56,396 nt of DNA from Clostridium sp. (GTDB lineage: Bacteria > Bacillota > Clostridia > Oscillospirales > Acutalibacteraceae): the NCBI GenBank assembly GCA_031272895.1, contig JAISSW010000015.1, forward strand, positions 1 to 56,396. Direction: 5' to 3'. This document shows positions 1 to 7,540 of this stretch, piece by piece (the first letter of the stretch is position 1; the number at the start of each line of letters is the position of its first letter). The notes beneath the pieces are model-generated. The model was not told the origin of the DNA, did not search any database, and saw nothing but the letters and a program-made list of their open reading frames with translations. Made by a program: the position numbers and the translations under genes.

Positions 1-1713
1 AGCGGTCTATATCTTAATTATGGGTGTATTCCTTTCGATGAAATGCCCTTTTGCTCCGCTTTGAAAAATCACGTTCCAAGCCTAACCGATTTATTTGAGT
101 GTCTTGACGCAAGAGGTCGGGAACATGAAGTTTTGGCATGGGTTGTTAAAAATAATACAGAACAGCAAGGTATGCTATTCACACAACTTGAAAAGAGTGA
201 GGACGGCAAATACAAGCTCAGTGATTTTTATGATGTTTCCGCCCTTGCCAAAACATACAATGCACAACTGTATGATTCGCCCGCACAGCAACGTCGCAAA
301 ATGGTCATTAAGTACGACCATATATTTATTGAGAGCTATAAGGATGATACGGTATCAATTATTCAGACCATAAAAGGTCTGACAGAAAGCGGAATCGATA
401 ATTATGCTAATTGGGCAGAAAATTGGGCAAAGACAACCGACCATTCTATTGACAGTGAAGAGAAAAAGAAAGCCCTTCTTGGAATGTTTGCCGAATCAAA
501 GGTTGCCCTGATTTATGGTTCTGCCGGAACGGGTAAGTCGACTTTGATAAATCACATCTCACATTTGTTCGCCTCCAGGTCAAGACTTTACTTGGCGCAG
601 ACTAATCCAGCTGTAAACAATATGAAACGTAGGGTTACGGCATCGGCAAACAGCACGTTTATGACCATATCGAAATTTACAAATCAGTATTACAGAGGCA
701 ACACTGAGTTTGATATTCTTATAATTGACGAATGTAGCACAGTCAATAACCACGATATGAGGTTAATCCTCAGTCGCGCTAAATATGAGCTTCTTGTTCT
801 GGTAGGTGATACATTTCAAATAGAGGCAATCGAATTTGGGAATTGGTTCGATGCCGTCCGTAGTTTTTTGCCGAAGACATCCGTATGCGAATTGACAAAG
901 CCCTATAGAAGTGACAGCACGGCTCTGTTAAGGCTTTGGAACGATGTGCGAAAAATGGAAGATGATATTTTTGAGCTATTGCAAACATACAGCTATTCCG
1001 CCGATTTAGACGCGACCATTTTTACTCCCGCTGCTGAGAATGAAATAGTGCTGTGCTTGAATTATGGCGGATTATACGGAATAAACAACATCAATCATTT
1101 TTTACAAGAGTGCAATATAGGCAAGGAAATATGGCGTGATGTCCACCGATATAAAGTCGGGGACCCCATTCTGTTCAATGACTCAGCGGATAAGTTTTTT
1201 ACCCGATTCGATGACCAAGTCCCGATTATTCACAACAACATGAAAGGTCGAATTCTTGAATTTGTATTGCGAAATGCCGGTCAACCCAACGAGTGTATAC
1301 AATTCGATATAGAAATTGACAAACCGCTTATTGATATGGATAGCAAAAACATGGATTTCTCTATTGTTGGAAACACTGCAAACGGTAACTCGATTATACG
1401 TTTCTCAGTTAACAAAACCAGAAGTACTGATGAGGACGATGACGGCGTTTCTAAAGCAACCGTCCCGTTTCAAATTGCTTATGCTGTTTCTATCCATAAA
1501 GCCCAGGGATTGGAGTATGACTCTGTAAAAGTAATTATAACTGACGAAATAGATGAATTGATAACGCACAGTATTTTTTATACAGCGATAACCCGCGCAA
1601 GAAAAACGCTAAAAATATACTGGACACAGCCAGTCGAGCGGAAAGTGCTTGACCGGATTGAGCCGAAAAACAACACAAAGGATGTTTCTCTTCTGAGGCT
1701 TGAAATTGTATGA
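1..1713 (+). CDS. RecD-like/UvrD_C_2 superfamily 1 helicase, 3' part (start lies outside the window)
   Basis: The frame is open from base 1, so the ATG at 43 is probably internal and the N-terminus is missing. A Walker A loop GSAGTGKST is encoded at 517-543 and a Walker B IIDE at about 721-732. A GDTFQIEAIEFG motif follows near 805. The C-terminal SIHKAQGLEYDSV (about 1489-1527) and FYTAITRARK are the hallmark of the UvrD_C_2 domain of RecD-like SF1 helicases. The expected role is ATP-driven DNA unwinding or translocation in the cytoplasm; the missing N-terminal region may carry another domain. The gene is visibly AT-richer than the housekeeping genes here and is followed by two terminators and then broken genes, suggesting an acquired region. 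The helicase fold is clear, the biological role is not known. Confidence 0.85.
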   Translation, partial: SGLYLNYGCIPFDEMPFCSALKNHVPSLTDLFECLDARGREHEVLAWVVKNNTEQQGMLFTQLEKSEDGKYKLSDFYDVSALAKTYNAQLYDSPAQQRRKMVIKYDHIFIESYKDDTVSIIQTIKGLTESGIDNYANWAENWAKTTDHSIDSEEKKKALLGMFAESKVALIYGSAGTGKSTLINHISHLFASRSRLYLAQTNPAVNNMKRRVTASANSTFMTISKFTNQYYRGNTEFDILIIDECSTVNNHDMRLILSRAKYELLVLVGDTFQIEAIEFGNWFDAVRSFLPKTSVCELTKPYRSDSTALLRLWNDVRKMEDDIFELLQTYSYSADLDATIFTPAAENEIVLCLNYGGLYGINNINHFLQECNIGKEIWRDVHRYKVGDPILFNDSADKFFTRFDDQVPIIHNNMKGRILEFVLRNAGQPNECIQFDIEIDKPLIDMDSKNMDFSIVGNTANGNSIIRFSVNKTRSTDEDDDGVSKATVPFQIAYAVSIHKAQGLEYDSVKVIITDEIDELITHSIFYTAITRARKTLKIYWTQPVERKVLDRIEPKNNTKDVSLLRLEIV

Positions 1714-1868
1714 CTGAGCACCGCTCGATTTTCCCGTTGGCAGCGAGACTTGTTTATTCTATACACTAAATGGGCAATGCCAACGGCAACAGGGGTGTTC
1801 AAATTTAACGATTTGCTATCGGGGTGTGCATTTTATCAATAGATGGTTACTGTGCCATTGAGGGAAGC

Positions 1869-1900
1869 CGTCACACAGCGTTACGCTGTGTGACGTTTTT
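1869..1900 (+). terminator. Rho-independent terminator downstream of the helicase gene
   Basis: A perfect 12-bp stem (CGTCACACAGCG / CGCTGTGTGACG) with a TTA loop is followed directly by TTTTT. It lies about 155 bases after the helicase stop. The 393-base gap 1714-2106 holds this hairpin, a second hairpin at 2002-2036, and no gene I can support. Confidence 0.85.
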
Positions 1901-2001
1901 CTTTGTAACGTCGGGGTTTTCGGGCTCTGGCGTTTCGTATTGTTGGGTATCATTTTGGCTTTTTTCACCTCGACAAACATCAAATAAACAACAAAACTCG
2001 A

Positions 2002-2036
2002 ACGCCGCCCGAGGGTATCGGACGGCGGTTTTTTCG
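2002..2036. terminator. Second terminator-like hairpin, possibly bidirectional
   Basis: An inverted repeat around ACGCCGCCCG / CGGACGGCGG with one internal mismatch is followed on the plus strand by TTTTTT. It sits between the plus-strand helicase gene and the convergent minus-strand fragment ending at 2107, so it may end transcription from both sides. Confidence 0.65.
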
Positions 2037-2106
2037 TATATATAGCAAAAAATCCCCCGGTTTTGCTTTCCCCTATTTTCCTGTAGGCTACCCCGTCGTC
2101 ATTCCC

Positions 2107-2868
2107 TCAGGCGGGTATGATTGGGTCCGACACGACTGGGTCAACGCTGAACTCCTCATCACATCGCCGATTAAGCTGCACATAGATTTCGTCCAAATTG
2201 GCTCTGTCAACGCTGTCCAAGGCTTTATCCGGCTGTATCATTTCAACGAACTCGTCTTCAAAATTTTCAAGCGCCGCGCGCGCAGCCCTTGCGTTACGGC
2301 TGTATGCCCAAAGCTCATGCTCGTCAATTTCAAAGCCCTCGCCGCCCTTGACTGCCGTGACTGCGCCGTCCTCACCGAAATAAAAGGTAAATGCACCGTA
2401 CCTTTCCCCATATGTTGAAGCAAGCGCACAGAGTGCCGCCCACTTAATATCTTTATCCTCCGCCGTGCGAGCCACCTCAACCAGTGCGGGGATTGCGTCA
2501 TCCGACTGCGCAAGGTCGGAGTAATCCGCAGAAAGGTGCTCCGTCTTAGGGTAGTACGCCGTGTTGTAACGCACTATGTTGGCGTCGGTTACGCCGAACA
2601 GCAGGGAAAGCAGCACCACCGCCGCGCACACGGCTGTCATAGCAAAGGCGGGCAGTCTTTCAATAAACAGCCGCAGCAGCAGTATAAGCCACGCAAGCGC
2701 AAGGAACAGCAAAAACGCTATCACCTGAACCCTAAGCGGCGAGAGCGCAAAGCGTTCAACATAAAGCAGCATTTTGCGCATGGCTGTGGCAATCAGCAGC
2801 AGAGTTTCTACGCAAAAAACGGCGGAAATTCCCTTAATCGCCGCGGGGAGCTTGTCGCCCTCCCTGCA
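2107..2868 (-). pseudogene. C-terminal remnant of a DUF4173/DUF4153-type membrane protein (5'-truncated)
   Basis: The first ATG is at 2781, but the frame is open up to 2868 and the extra codons read as protein of the same kind (EGDKLPAAIKG then a hydrophobic stretch). The fragment holds two or three membrane segments, then a soluble part with NIVRYNTAYYP and AIPALVEVA, which I recognise from the C-terminus of DUF4173/DUF4153 family multi-pass proteins. Family members are much longer, with many more membrane segments, so most of the N-terminus is missing. The upstream stop at 2869-2871 coincides with a switch to a different sequence, the start of an immunity-like gene in another frame. No ribosome-binding site for 2781 was found. 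I read it as a gene remnant created by recombination. Confidence 0.6.
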
Positions 2869-2966
2869 TTAAGTCCTTGCGCAAATCCTTCGCCATCAAA
2901 ATAGATCATAGAATTATCGTGTTCAATGATAAAATGTCTATGCGTCCATTCAATTATTTTCATCAT
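2808..2966 (-). pseudogene. N-terminal fragment of a second immunity-like gene, fused to foreign DNA
   Basis: The reading frame starts at ATG 2966 and stops at 2808 after 52 codons. Its first 30 residues (MMKIIEWTHRHFIIEHDN, then FDGEGF) match the N-terminus of the neighbouring intact gene 2982-3605 (MRIIKWTPWQFIVDINGE, then FDGEGL). Similarity ends near residue 33, about base 2870, where the DUF4173-type coding sequence starts in a different frame; the last ~20 codons are therefore out-of-frame readthrough. The intact gene ends 16 bases upstream. It is best read as the start of a tandem paralogue cut off by recombination or deletion. Confidence 0.7.
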
Positions 2967-2981
2967 TATATTCCTTAAATT

Positions 2982-3605
2982 TTATATTGGACTTGTTGTT
3001 ATATTTGACTGACATGATTCGCTAGGGGTAGAATGAATTCTTGCCCAACTTTCACTATCGATTTCAACACTGCAAACATTAGCAAGCTTTTTTTCTAGAT
3101 CTTGTTTGAATGCCATTATTTCTTCCATGAAATTTTTCCTTTGAATTGAATCAATAGTTGTTTTCACCCCTTTATATGGGAAAAGTCTTCTGTAATCGGC
3201 AGTTATTTTTTTTGCTCTAGTAATCATTGTATCGTCTGTACAGCAAATAGATGGCAACCCTTCAATATGCTGATCGAGATAATTTATCCAACGTGTGTCA
3301 CCTAAGGTGGCGGAATCTAGCAGAATTACTCTTTTTATGACAGCAAAATCTTTTTTCGAAAAGGGGGAAAACGGGCCTTCATCAAAAACGATCTTGTTGT
3401 CTCCGATATATTCTTTCAATAACGATTGAACAAAATTAAATCGCTCTTCTGAGGTTGGCACTTTTGTTCCGTCTTGCGTAATCCATTTCATTGAATCAAA
3501 ATATGTCAAAAATTTTCCGTCATCCAATCCTTCACCATCAAAGCGAGCAATCTCACCGTTAATGTCAACAATAAATTGCCAAGGCGTCCATTTGATTATG
3601 CGCAT
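2982..3605 (-). CDS. Immunity-protein-like hypothetical protein (Imm74-like N-terminus)
   Basis: A 207-residue soluble protein without signal peptide or membrane segment. The ATG at 3605 follows a GTGAGGT ribosome-binding site. The first ~75 residues follow the pattern of small immunity proteins I associate with Imm74: a short strand-rich start (MRIIKWTPWQFIVDI), FDGEGL, a KWIT segment, then SEERFNFVQ and IVFDEGPF. The rest is charged and alpha-helical-looking, without a motif I know. It is AT-rich compared with the core genome. Directly upstream on the same strand ends a toxin-tail-like frame (stop at 3615), the usual toxin-then-immunity order, and a broken paralogue lies directly downstream. 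The immunity assignment is recalled family resemblance plus context, not a search result. Confidence 0.5.
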   Translation of the reverse strand: MRIIKWTPWQFIVDINGEIARFDGEGLDDGKFLTYFDSMKWITQDGTKVPTSEERFNFVQSLLKEYIGDNKIVFDEGPFSPFSKKDFAVIKRVILLDSATLGDTRWINYLDQHIEGLPSICCTDDTMITRAKKITADYRRLFPYKGVKTTIDSIQRKNFMEEIMAFKQDLEKKLANVCSVEIDSESWARIHSTPSESCQSNITTSPI

Positions 3606-3614
3606 ATTTTTACC

Positions 3615-3780
3615 TCACATATTTATAATAGTGATTTTTGTTACGTTGGGATTATTCAATAGTATATTTCGTTCAACAGTCATCCAAGTCGAAGAACTGG
3701 CAACATTTCCACCCAACAGAACTCTTACTTCACCGCTTACTTGAGTAGCAAGACCCGCAGAAGCAGCTCCCTGCTTGGTT
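3615..3780 (-). pseudogene. Toxin C-terminal tail-like remnant
   Basis: The frame ending at 3615 encodes a segment with VRVLLGGNVAS, TWMTVERNILL and NNPNVTKITIIN. Such an ending (a WxTVE-type helix, then LLxNPNVTxITII) looks like the last strands of a nuclease-fold toxin tip of a polymorphic toxin, and it stops 10 bases before the start of the immunity-like gene. Towards its 5' side the frame loses meaning near 3765-3780, where another frame encodes a Pro/Gln-rich N-terminus. No start codon belongs to it. I infer the tail of a toxin gene left behind after the rest was replaced; the toxin family is not identified. Confidence 0.4.
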
Positions 3781-3913
3781 TTGGTGGCACAAGCGGGTAA
3801 TAATATGGTGGTGCCGGTGGAGAACCCGCCGGGGGAACACTTGGCGGAACCGGCTGCTCCTCGTTTTGAGGTTGATAGAGGGGCGGCTGTTGGCTTTGTT
3901 GATTGTAATCCAT
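3737..3913 (-). pseudogene. Pro/Gln-rich N-terminal fragment of an unidentified protein
   Basis: ATG 3913 is preceded by a strong GGAAGGAGG site and a consensus promoter (3966-3994), so this 5' end is that of a real expressed gene. The product starts MDYNQQSQQPPLYQ and continues with Pro/Tyr-rich sequence (PPYYYPLVPPKPS). Clostridial membrane proteins often begin with such a leader before one or two membrane helices. Here the frame runs into an abrupt leucine-rich end and stops after 58 codons; the expected membrane part is missing. A toxin-tail-like frame overlaps its 3' end. I read it as the intact 5' end of a gene joined to unrelated DNA near 3765-3780. Confidence 0.5.
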
Positions 3914-3965
3914 GACTTCCTCCTTCCAAGCAAAGGGCAAGTAGTACCCAAGGCTTACCGGTTAC

Positions 3966-3994
3966 AGTATAGCATTTAGGCATAAAAAAGTCAA
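3966..3994 (-). promoter_or_regulatory. Sigma-A promoter for the 3913 fragment gene
   Basis: Minus strand: TTGACT (3989-3994), 17-bp spacer, TATACT (3966-3971), about 50 bases before the ATG at 3913. The promoter and ribosome-binding site are intact although the gene behind them is broken, so the remnants below it may still be transcribed. Confidence 0.8.
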
Positions 3995-4121
3995 CGCAGG
4001 GTGCCGTTAAGGTGGCGGACAAAAGCACCTATTGCAGCAAGGGAATGGTTCCGGCTAAGGCTTTTTGGTGGGCTTTGCCCCATTTTTTGGTAAATTTTAA
4101 GTAATTTTGCGGAATAACCCC

Positions 4122-4150
4122 TTGCCGTTTTAATCAAAATGTGATATACT
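4122..4150 (+). promoter_or_regulatory. Promoter of the mtnN-tldD-tldE-nadB-nadC operon
   Basis: TTGCCG (4122-4127), 17-bp spacer, TATACT (4145-4150). It lies 35 bases before the mtnN ATG at 4186 and is the only convincing promoter before nadC ends. Confidence 0.75.
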
Positions 4151-4185
4151 TCACGGGAGGGAAAATCTTCAATTGCGGAGGAGCT

Positions 4186-4881
4186 ATGGTAGGGATTATC
4201 GCCGCGCTGGGAATTGAGCTGGAGCTTTTGCGGCAAAGCCTTGAAAATGAGGCTTCACGGGTTATTTCGGGCAGAATATATTACACCGGTTTTTTGTACG
4301 GGCGTCAGGTTGTTATGGCGGTCTGCGGCGTGGGTAAGGTCAACGCCGCGGTTTGCGCGCAAACCATGTGCTTGGAGTTTAAGCCGGAGCTTATAATCAA
4401 CACCGGGGTTGCGGGGGCGCTTGCCTCCGGGCTTGCTGTCGGCGATGTGGTTGTTGCGTCCTGTGCCGTCCAGCACGACATGGACACAAGCGCAATCGGC
4501 GACCCGCTCGGCACACTCAGCGTTGCGGACAAAAGCTTAATACGCCTGCCCTGTGACGAGTCTATTGCCGACGCACTGTTGAGCTTTGCCTATGAGCTTG
4601 GCGCCAACACAAGGCTTGGCGTGGTTGCCAGCGGCGACCAATTTATCCACAGCCCTGAGCGCAAGGACTTCCTTATAAGCGAGTTCGGCGCGGTGTGCTG
4701 CGAGATGGAGGGCGGCGCAATTGCCCATGTTTGCGCCCTCAACGCCACCAAGTGCGCCATTGTGCGTGTTATGAGCGATTCCGCCGACGGCGGCGCGCCA
4801 ACGGATTTTGGTCTGTTCGCCCCAAAGGCGGCTCGGCTTGGCGCCGCAATAGTGCGCAACTTTTTAAGCCAAAAGGAGTAA
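4186..4881 (+). CDS. mtnN: 5'-methylthioadenosine/S-adenosylhomocysteine nucleosidase
   Basis: Hydrolyses methylthioadenosine and S-adenosylhomocysteine to adenine and the thioribose sugars, recycling products of SAM-dependent reactions in the cytoplasm. The 231-residue product has the family's usual size. Landmarks are MVGIIAALGIELELL at the start, with the Glu at residue 11 in the place of the general acid, the INTGVAGAL loop, SGDQF, CCEMEGGAIAHVC for ribose binding and RVMSDSADGG with the catalytic Asp. The frame opens at 4141, but ATG 4186 follows GGAGG at the right distance and begins exactly at the family N-terminus. It is the first gene of an operon, and tldD starts 2 bases after its stop. 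Confidence 0.92.
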   Translation: MVGIIAALGIELELLRQSLENEASRVISGRIYYTGFLYGRQVVMAVCGVGKVNAAVCAQTMCLEFKPELIINTGVAGALASGLAVGDVVVASCAVQHDMDTSAIGDPLGTLSVADKSLIRLPCDESIADALLSFAYELGANTRLGVVASGDQFIHSPERKDFLISEFGAVCCEMEGGAIAHVCALNATKCAIVRVMSDSADGGAPTDFGLFAPKAARLGAAIVRNFLSQKE

Positions 4882-4883
4882 CC

Positions 4884-6236
4884 ATGCAACTTCCCGCAAA
4901 CACGGAGCTGCGCCTGCAGACCAACACCTCCCGCAAGGTTTCGTTCTTGGGCGGCAGCTTAATCAACAATACGCGCAGCCGCTCGTCCGGCGTGTGCGCA
5001 AGGACCCTGTGCGGCAAGGTCTACGGCTTTGCCTCGGATTCCGATTCTTCGGATGAAGCTGTTCGCGCCGTGCTGAAATCAGCGGCGGACAATGCTCAAT
5101 TCCTCAGCACGCGTGTTGGCGCTAAGCCTGAACCGCTGCCGAAGGTCAGCCCTCAGGTTCTGCGCCTTGAGGCAGACAAAACCGACGCGGAGCAAAGGGA
5201 ATACCTTGAGCTTGCCCGCGCGGTGGACGAGTATATTGCGCAAAAGTACCCCTCCCTGGCAAGCCGCAGCATAACTGTTACCGCCGACAGCATGGAGAAA
5301 ACCCTCTTCACGGATTTTGGAGCGGAAAGCTACAGCCTCAGCCCGCGCTGCTACGTCTATGTTTTTTTAACGGCAAACACGCCTGAGGGCGACACCGTTG
5401 AGCTTTATGATGTTTTCGGCAGCCGGGGTACCCTGCGTCAAAACTTCCCGAACCCGCAGGCTCTGTTCCCGCAGATTGACGAGCTGTATGAACAACTGAT
5501 GCAAAAGGCGAACGGCATCTACCCGGACGCGGGCACACATACCTGCGTTATGACCGGCAGGCTTGCGGGTATGCTGGCGCACGAGGCTGTGGGGCACACC
5601 TGTGAGGCGGACTTTGTGCTTTCCGGCTCTGTTGCGGGAGATAACCTTAACAAGCGCGTCGCAAGCGAGCTGGTAAACCTTGTGGACTTTGCCCACACCC
5701 TGCCGGACGGCAGCCCGGCTCCCCTGCCCGTCCTGTGTGACGACGAGGGTGTTCCCGCCCGTGACGCAGTGCTGATTAAGGACGGTATCCTTACAGGCTT
5801 TATGCACTCGCGGGAAACGGCACGGCACTTCGGTCACGAGCTGACCGGTTCGGCGAGGGCATATACCTATTCGGACGAGCCGCTCATTCGTATGCGCAAC
5901 ACCGCAATACTGCCGGGCAAGGATAAGCTTGCCGACCTGATAGCCGGTGTGGAAAAGGGCTATTACTTCACAAAAACAAACAACGGGCAAGCGGACATCA
6001 CCGGTGAATTCATGTTCGGCGTGTGCATGGGATACGAAATTGTGAACGGAAAAATCGGTCGCGCCCTGCGGGATACAACTATTTCCGGCGTGGCGTTTGA
6101 TATGCTCAAAACCGTTGACGGGCTTAGCGACGAGATGTCCTGGGAGGAATCGGGCTTTTGCGGCAAAAAGCAGCTTATGCCCGTTGGGCTTGGCGGACCT
6201 GATGTGCGCTGCCGCGTGAATGTGGGAGGTAGATGA
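4884..6236 (+). CDS. tldD: TldD metalloprotease subunit
   Basis: TldD carries the active site of the TldD/TldE zinc protease, which in known systems trims peptides such as modified-peptide leaders and antitoxins. The metal-binding motif HEAVGH lies at residues 233-238, followed by CEAD, the family signature HExxxH...E. The start at 4884 follows AAAGGAG at 6 bases; a longer open frame back to 4695 overlaps mtnN and is rejected. The 450-residue length is normal. tldE follows with the partner subunit, so the complex is encoded complete. No modified-peptide biosynthesis genes are seen nearby, and the substrate cannot be inferred. Confidence 0.93.
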   Translation: MQLPANTELRLQTNTSRKVSFLGGSLINNTRSRSSGVCARTLCGKVYGFASDSDSSDEAVRAVLKSAADNAQFLSTRVGAKPEPLPKVSPQVLRLEADKTDAEQREYLELARAVDEYIAQKYPSLASRSITVTADSMEKTLFTDFGAESYSLSPRCYVYVFLTANTPEGDTVELYDVFGSRGTLRQNFPNPQALFPQIDELYEQLMQKANGIYPDAGTHTCVMTGRLAGMLAHEAVGHTCEADFVLSGSVAGDNLNKRVASELVNLVDFAHTLPDGSPAPLPVLCDDEGVPARDAVLIKDGILTGFMHSRETARHFGHELTGSARAYTYSDEPLIRMRNTAILPGKDKLADLIAGVEKGYYFTKTNNGQADITGEFMFGVCMGYEIVNGKIGRALRDTTISGVAFDMLKTVDGLSDEMSWEESGFCGKKQLMPVGLGGPDVRCRVNVGGR

Positions 6237-6238
6237 TT

Positions 6239-7540
6239 ATGCTTAGCTTAAACGAAGCGGCAAGCTATGCCCTTGACGCCCTGACAAAAGCAGGCGCAAA
6301 GCAGGGCGAGGTTACGCTCAGCCGCACACAAAAGGACGAGCTGACAGCCGATGCCGGGCGGTTCACTCTGTTCCGCACAACCCGCTCCGCAGCGGTTGGC
6401 ATGAAGGCTCTTATTGACGGGCGAAAGGGCGTTTCCGCGCTTAATTCCTTAGAAAAAGACGCTATTGATGCCTGCGCGCGCGAATGTGTAGAATCGGCGC
6501 TTGGCGCACAGCCGGACCCAGCGGAGGAGCTTGCCCCCCTGACCGAGAACGACAGCTTTGTACGCGGCGTTTTGGAATGCGACCGCCCGGCTCTGTATGA
6601 CCGAGCGGAGGAATTTTTGGGCGACGTTGCGCGGGAATTCCCCGCAATATGTCTGGAGCAGGTTTGCGCTTCCTTTGTTTACAGCAACGAAATATTCCTT
6701 AACACAAACGGCGTAAGGTATGAGGACGAAAACGGCGGCTATGACTTTAATGCCATGTTCAGCGCTAAGGACGGTGAGAACGCCTCGTCCTTCAATTACT
6801 TTGGCGTTGTTGCCGACAACTTGGACTCGCCCTTTATTGCCCTTGCCGACCACAGAACCCAGCTGCGGCAAAGCGCCGCCTCGCTGCACACGGTGCCGTT
6901 CGGCAAAAAGCTGCTCGGTCAGATTGTGCTTATGCCTGACTGCTTTGATGAGCTTCTGAACGAGGCGCTGAACAGCTTTTGCGGCAGCTCCGCCATAATT
7001 GACTCAACGAGTCCCTGGAAGGACAAGCTTGGCACGGCTGTTGCGGCGCCTTTCCTTACCGTTAGCTCCGACCCCTTTGACGGGCGCCTGTCCGTCTGCG
7101 GCGAACGCTTCCACGGCGGGGAAAAAAGCCGCGCTGAGGACATTATAAGCGGCGGGGTGCTGAAGAATTTCCTGCTTTCACGCTATGCGTCCAACAAAAC
7201 CGGCTTTAAGCGCTTCCCTAATGGCGGAGGACATATAGTCGTCAGCGGGGCGCCGGACGGGGTTTTGCCGCTTGAAAAGCTGCTTTCCGGTATAGATAGG
7301 GGCTTGCTTGTGGGCAGGTTTTCCGGCGGTCAGCCAACAGGCAGCGGGGATTTTTCAGGCGTGGCAAAAAACAGCTTCCTGATTGAGGGCGGGCGGATAA
7401 CAAACGCCGTAAGCGAAACTATGATTTCCGGCAACCTGCAGGATTTAATGAAGGATATGTGCGCAATCTCCGCGGAAAGCCGCTGCGACGGAAATTCCGT
7501 TCTGCCGTACGCCCTTTGTGACGGCGTAACAATCAGCTGA
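6239..7540 (+). CDS. tldE: TldE/PmbA subunit of the TldD/E protease
   Basis: TldE is the non-catalytic partner of TldD in the heterodimeric protease. The product begins MLSLNEAASYALDALTKAGA and ends with a TldD/PmbA C-terminal domain (GGGHIVVSGAPDG, SGGQPTGSGDFSGVAKNSF). It lacks the HExxxH motif, as expected for this subunit. Two ATGs are possible: 6233, only 3 bases from GGGAGG (6224-6229), and 6239, 9 bases from it. I choose 6239 on spacing. With either start it couples to the end of tldD (stop 6234-6236). Length 433 residues is typical. Confidence 0.92.
   Translation: MLSLNEAASYALDALTKAGAKQGEVTLSRTQKDELTADAGRFTLFRTTRSAAVGMKALIDGRKGVSALNSLEKDAIDACARECVESALGAQPDPAEELAPLTENDSFVRGVLECDRPALYDRAEEFLGDVAREFPAICLEQVCASFVYSNEIFLNTNGVRYEDENGGYDFNAMFSAKDGENASSFNYFGVVADNLDSPFIALADHRTQLRQSAASLHTVPFGKKLLGQIVLMPDCFDELLNEALNSFCGSSAIIDSTSPWKDKLGTAVAAPFLTVSSDPFDGRLSVCGERFHGGEKSRAEDIISGGVLKNFLLSRYASNKTGFKRFPNGGGHIVVSGAPDGVLPLEKLLSGIDRGLLVGRFSGGQPTGSGDFSGVAKNSFLIEGGRITNAVSETMISGNLQDLMKDMCAISAESRCDGNSVLPYALCDGVTIS

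Noticed and set aside
2536-2904. A 122-codon plus-strand open frame
   Set aside because: It is antisense to the DUF4173-type remnant, Gln/Lys-rich, and without a ribosome-binding site.
4060-4090. Small hairpin before the mtnN promoter, followed by T-rich sequence
   Set aside because: The stem is only 4-5 bp and no plus-strand gene ends just before it, so a terminator call is not supported.
4695-4883. Upstream extension of tldD
   Set aside because: It overlaps mtnN in another frame and encodes Arg/Cys-rich sequence; the ATG at 4884 has a good ribosome-binding site and the family N-terminus.
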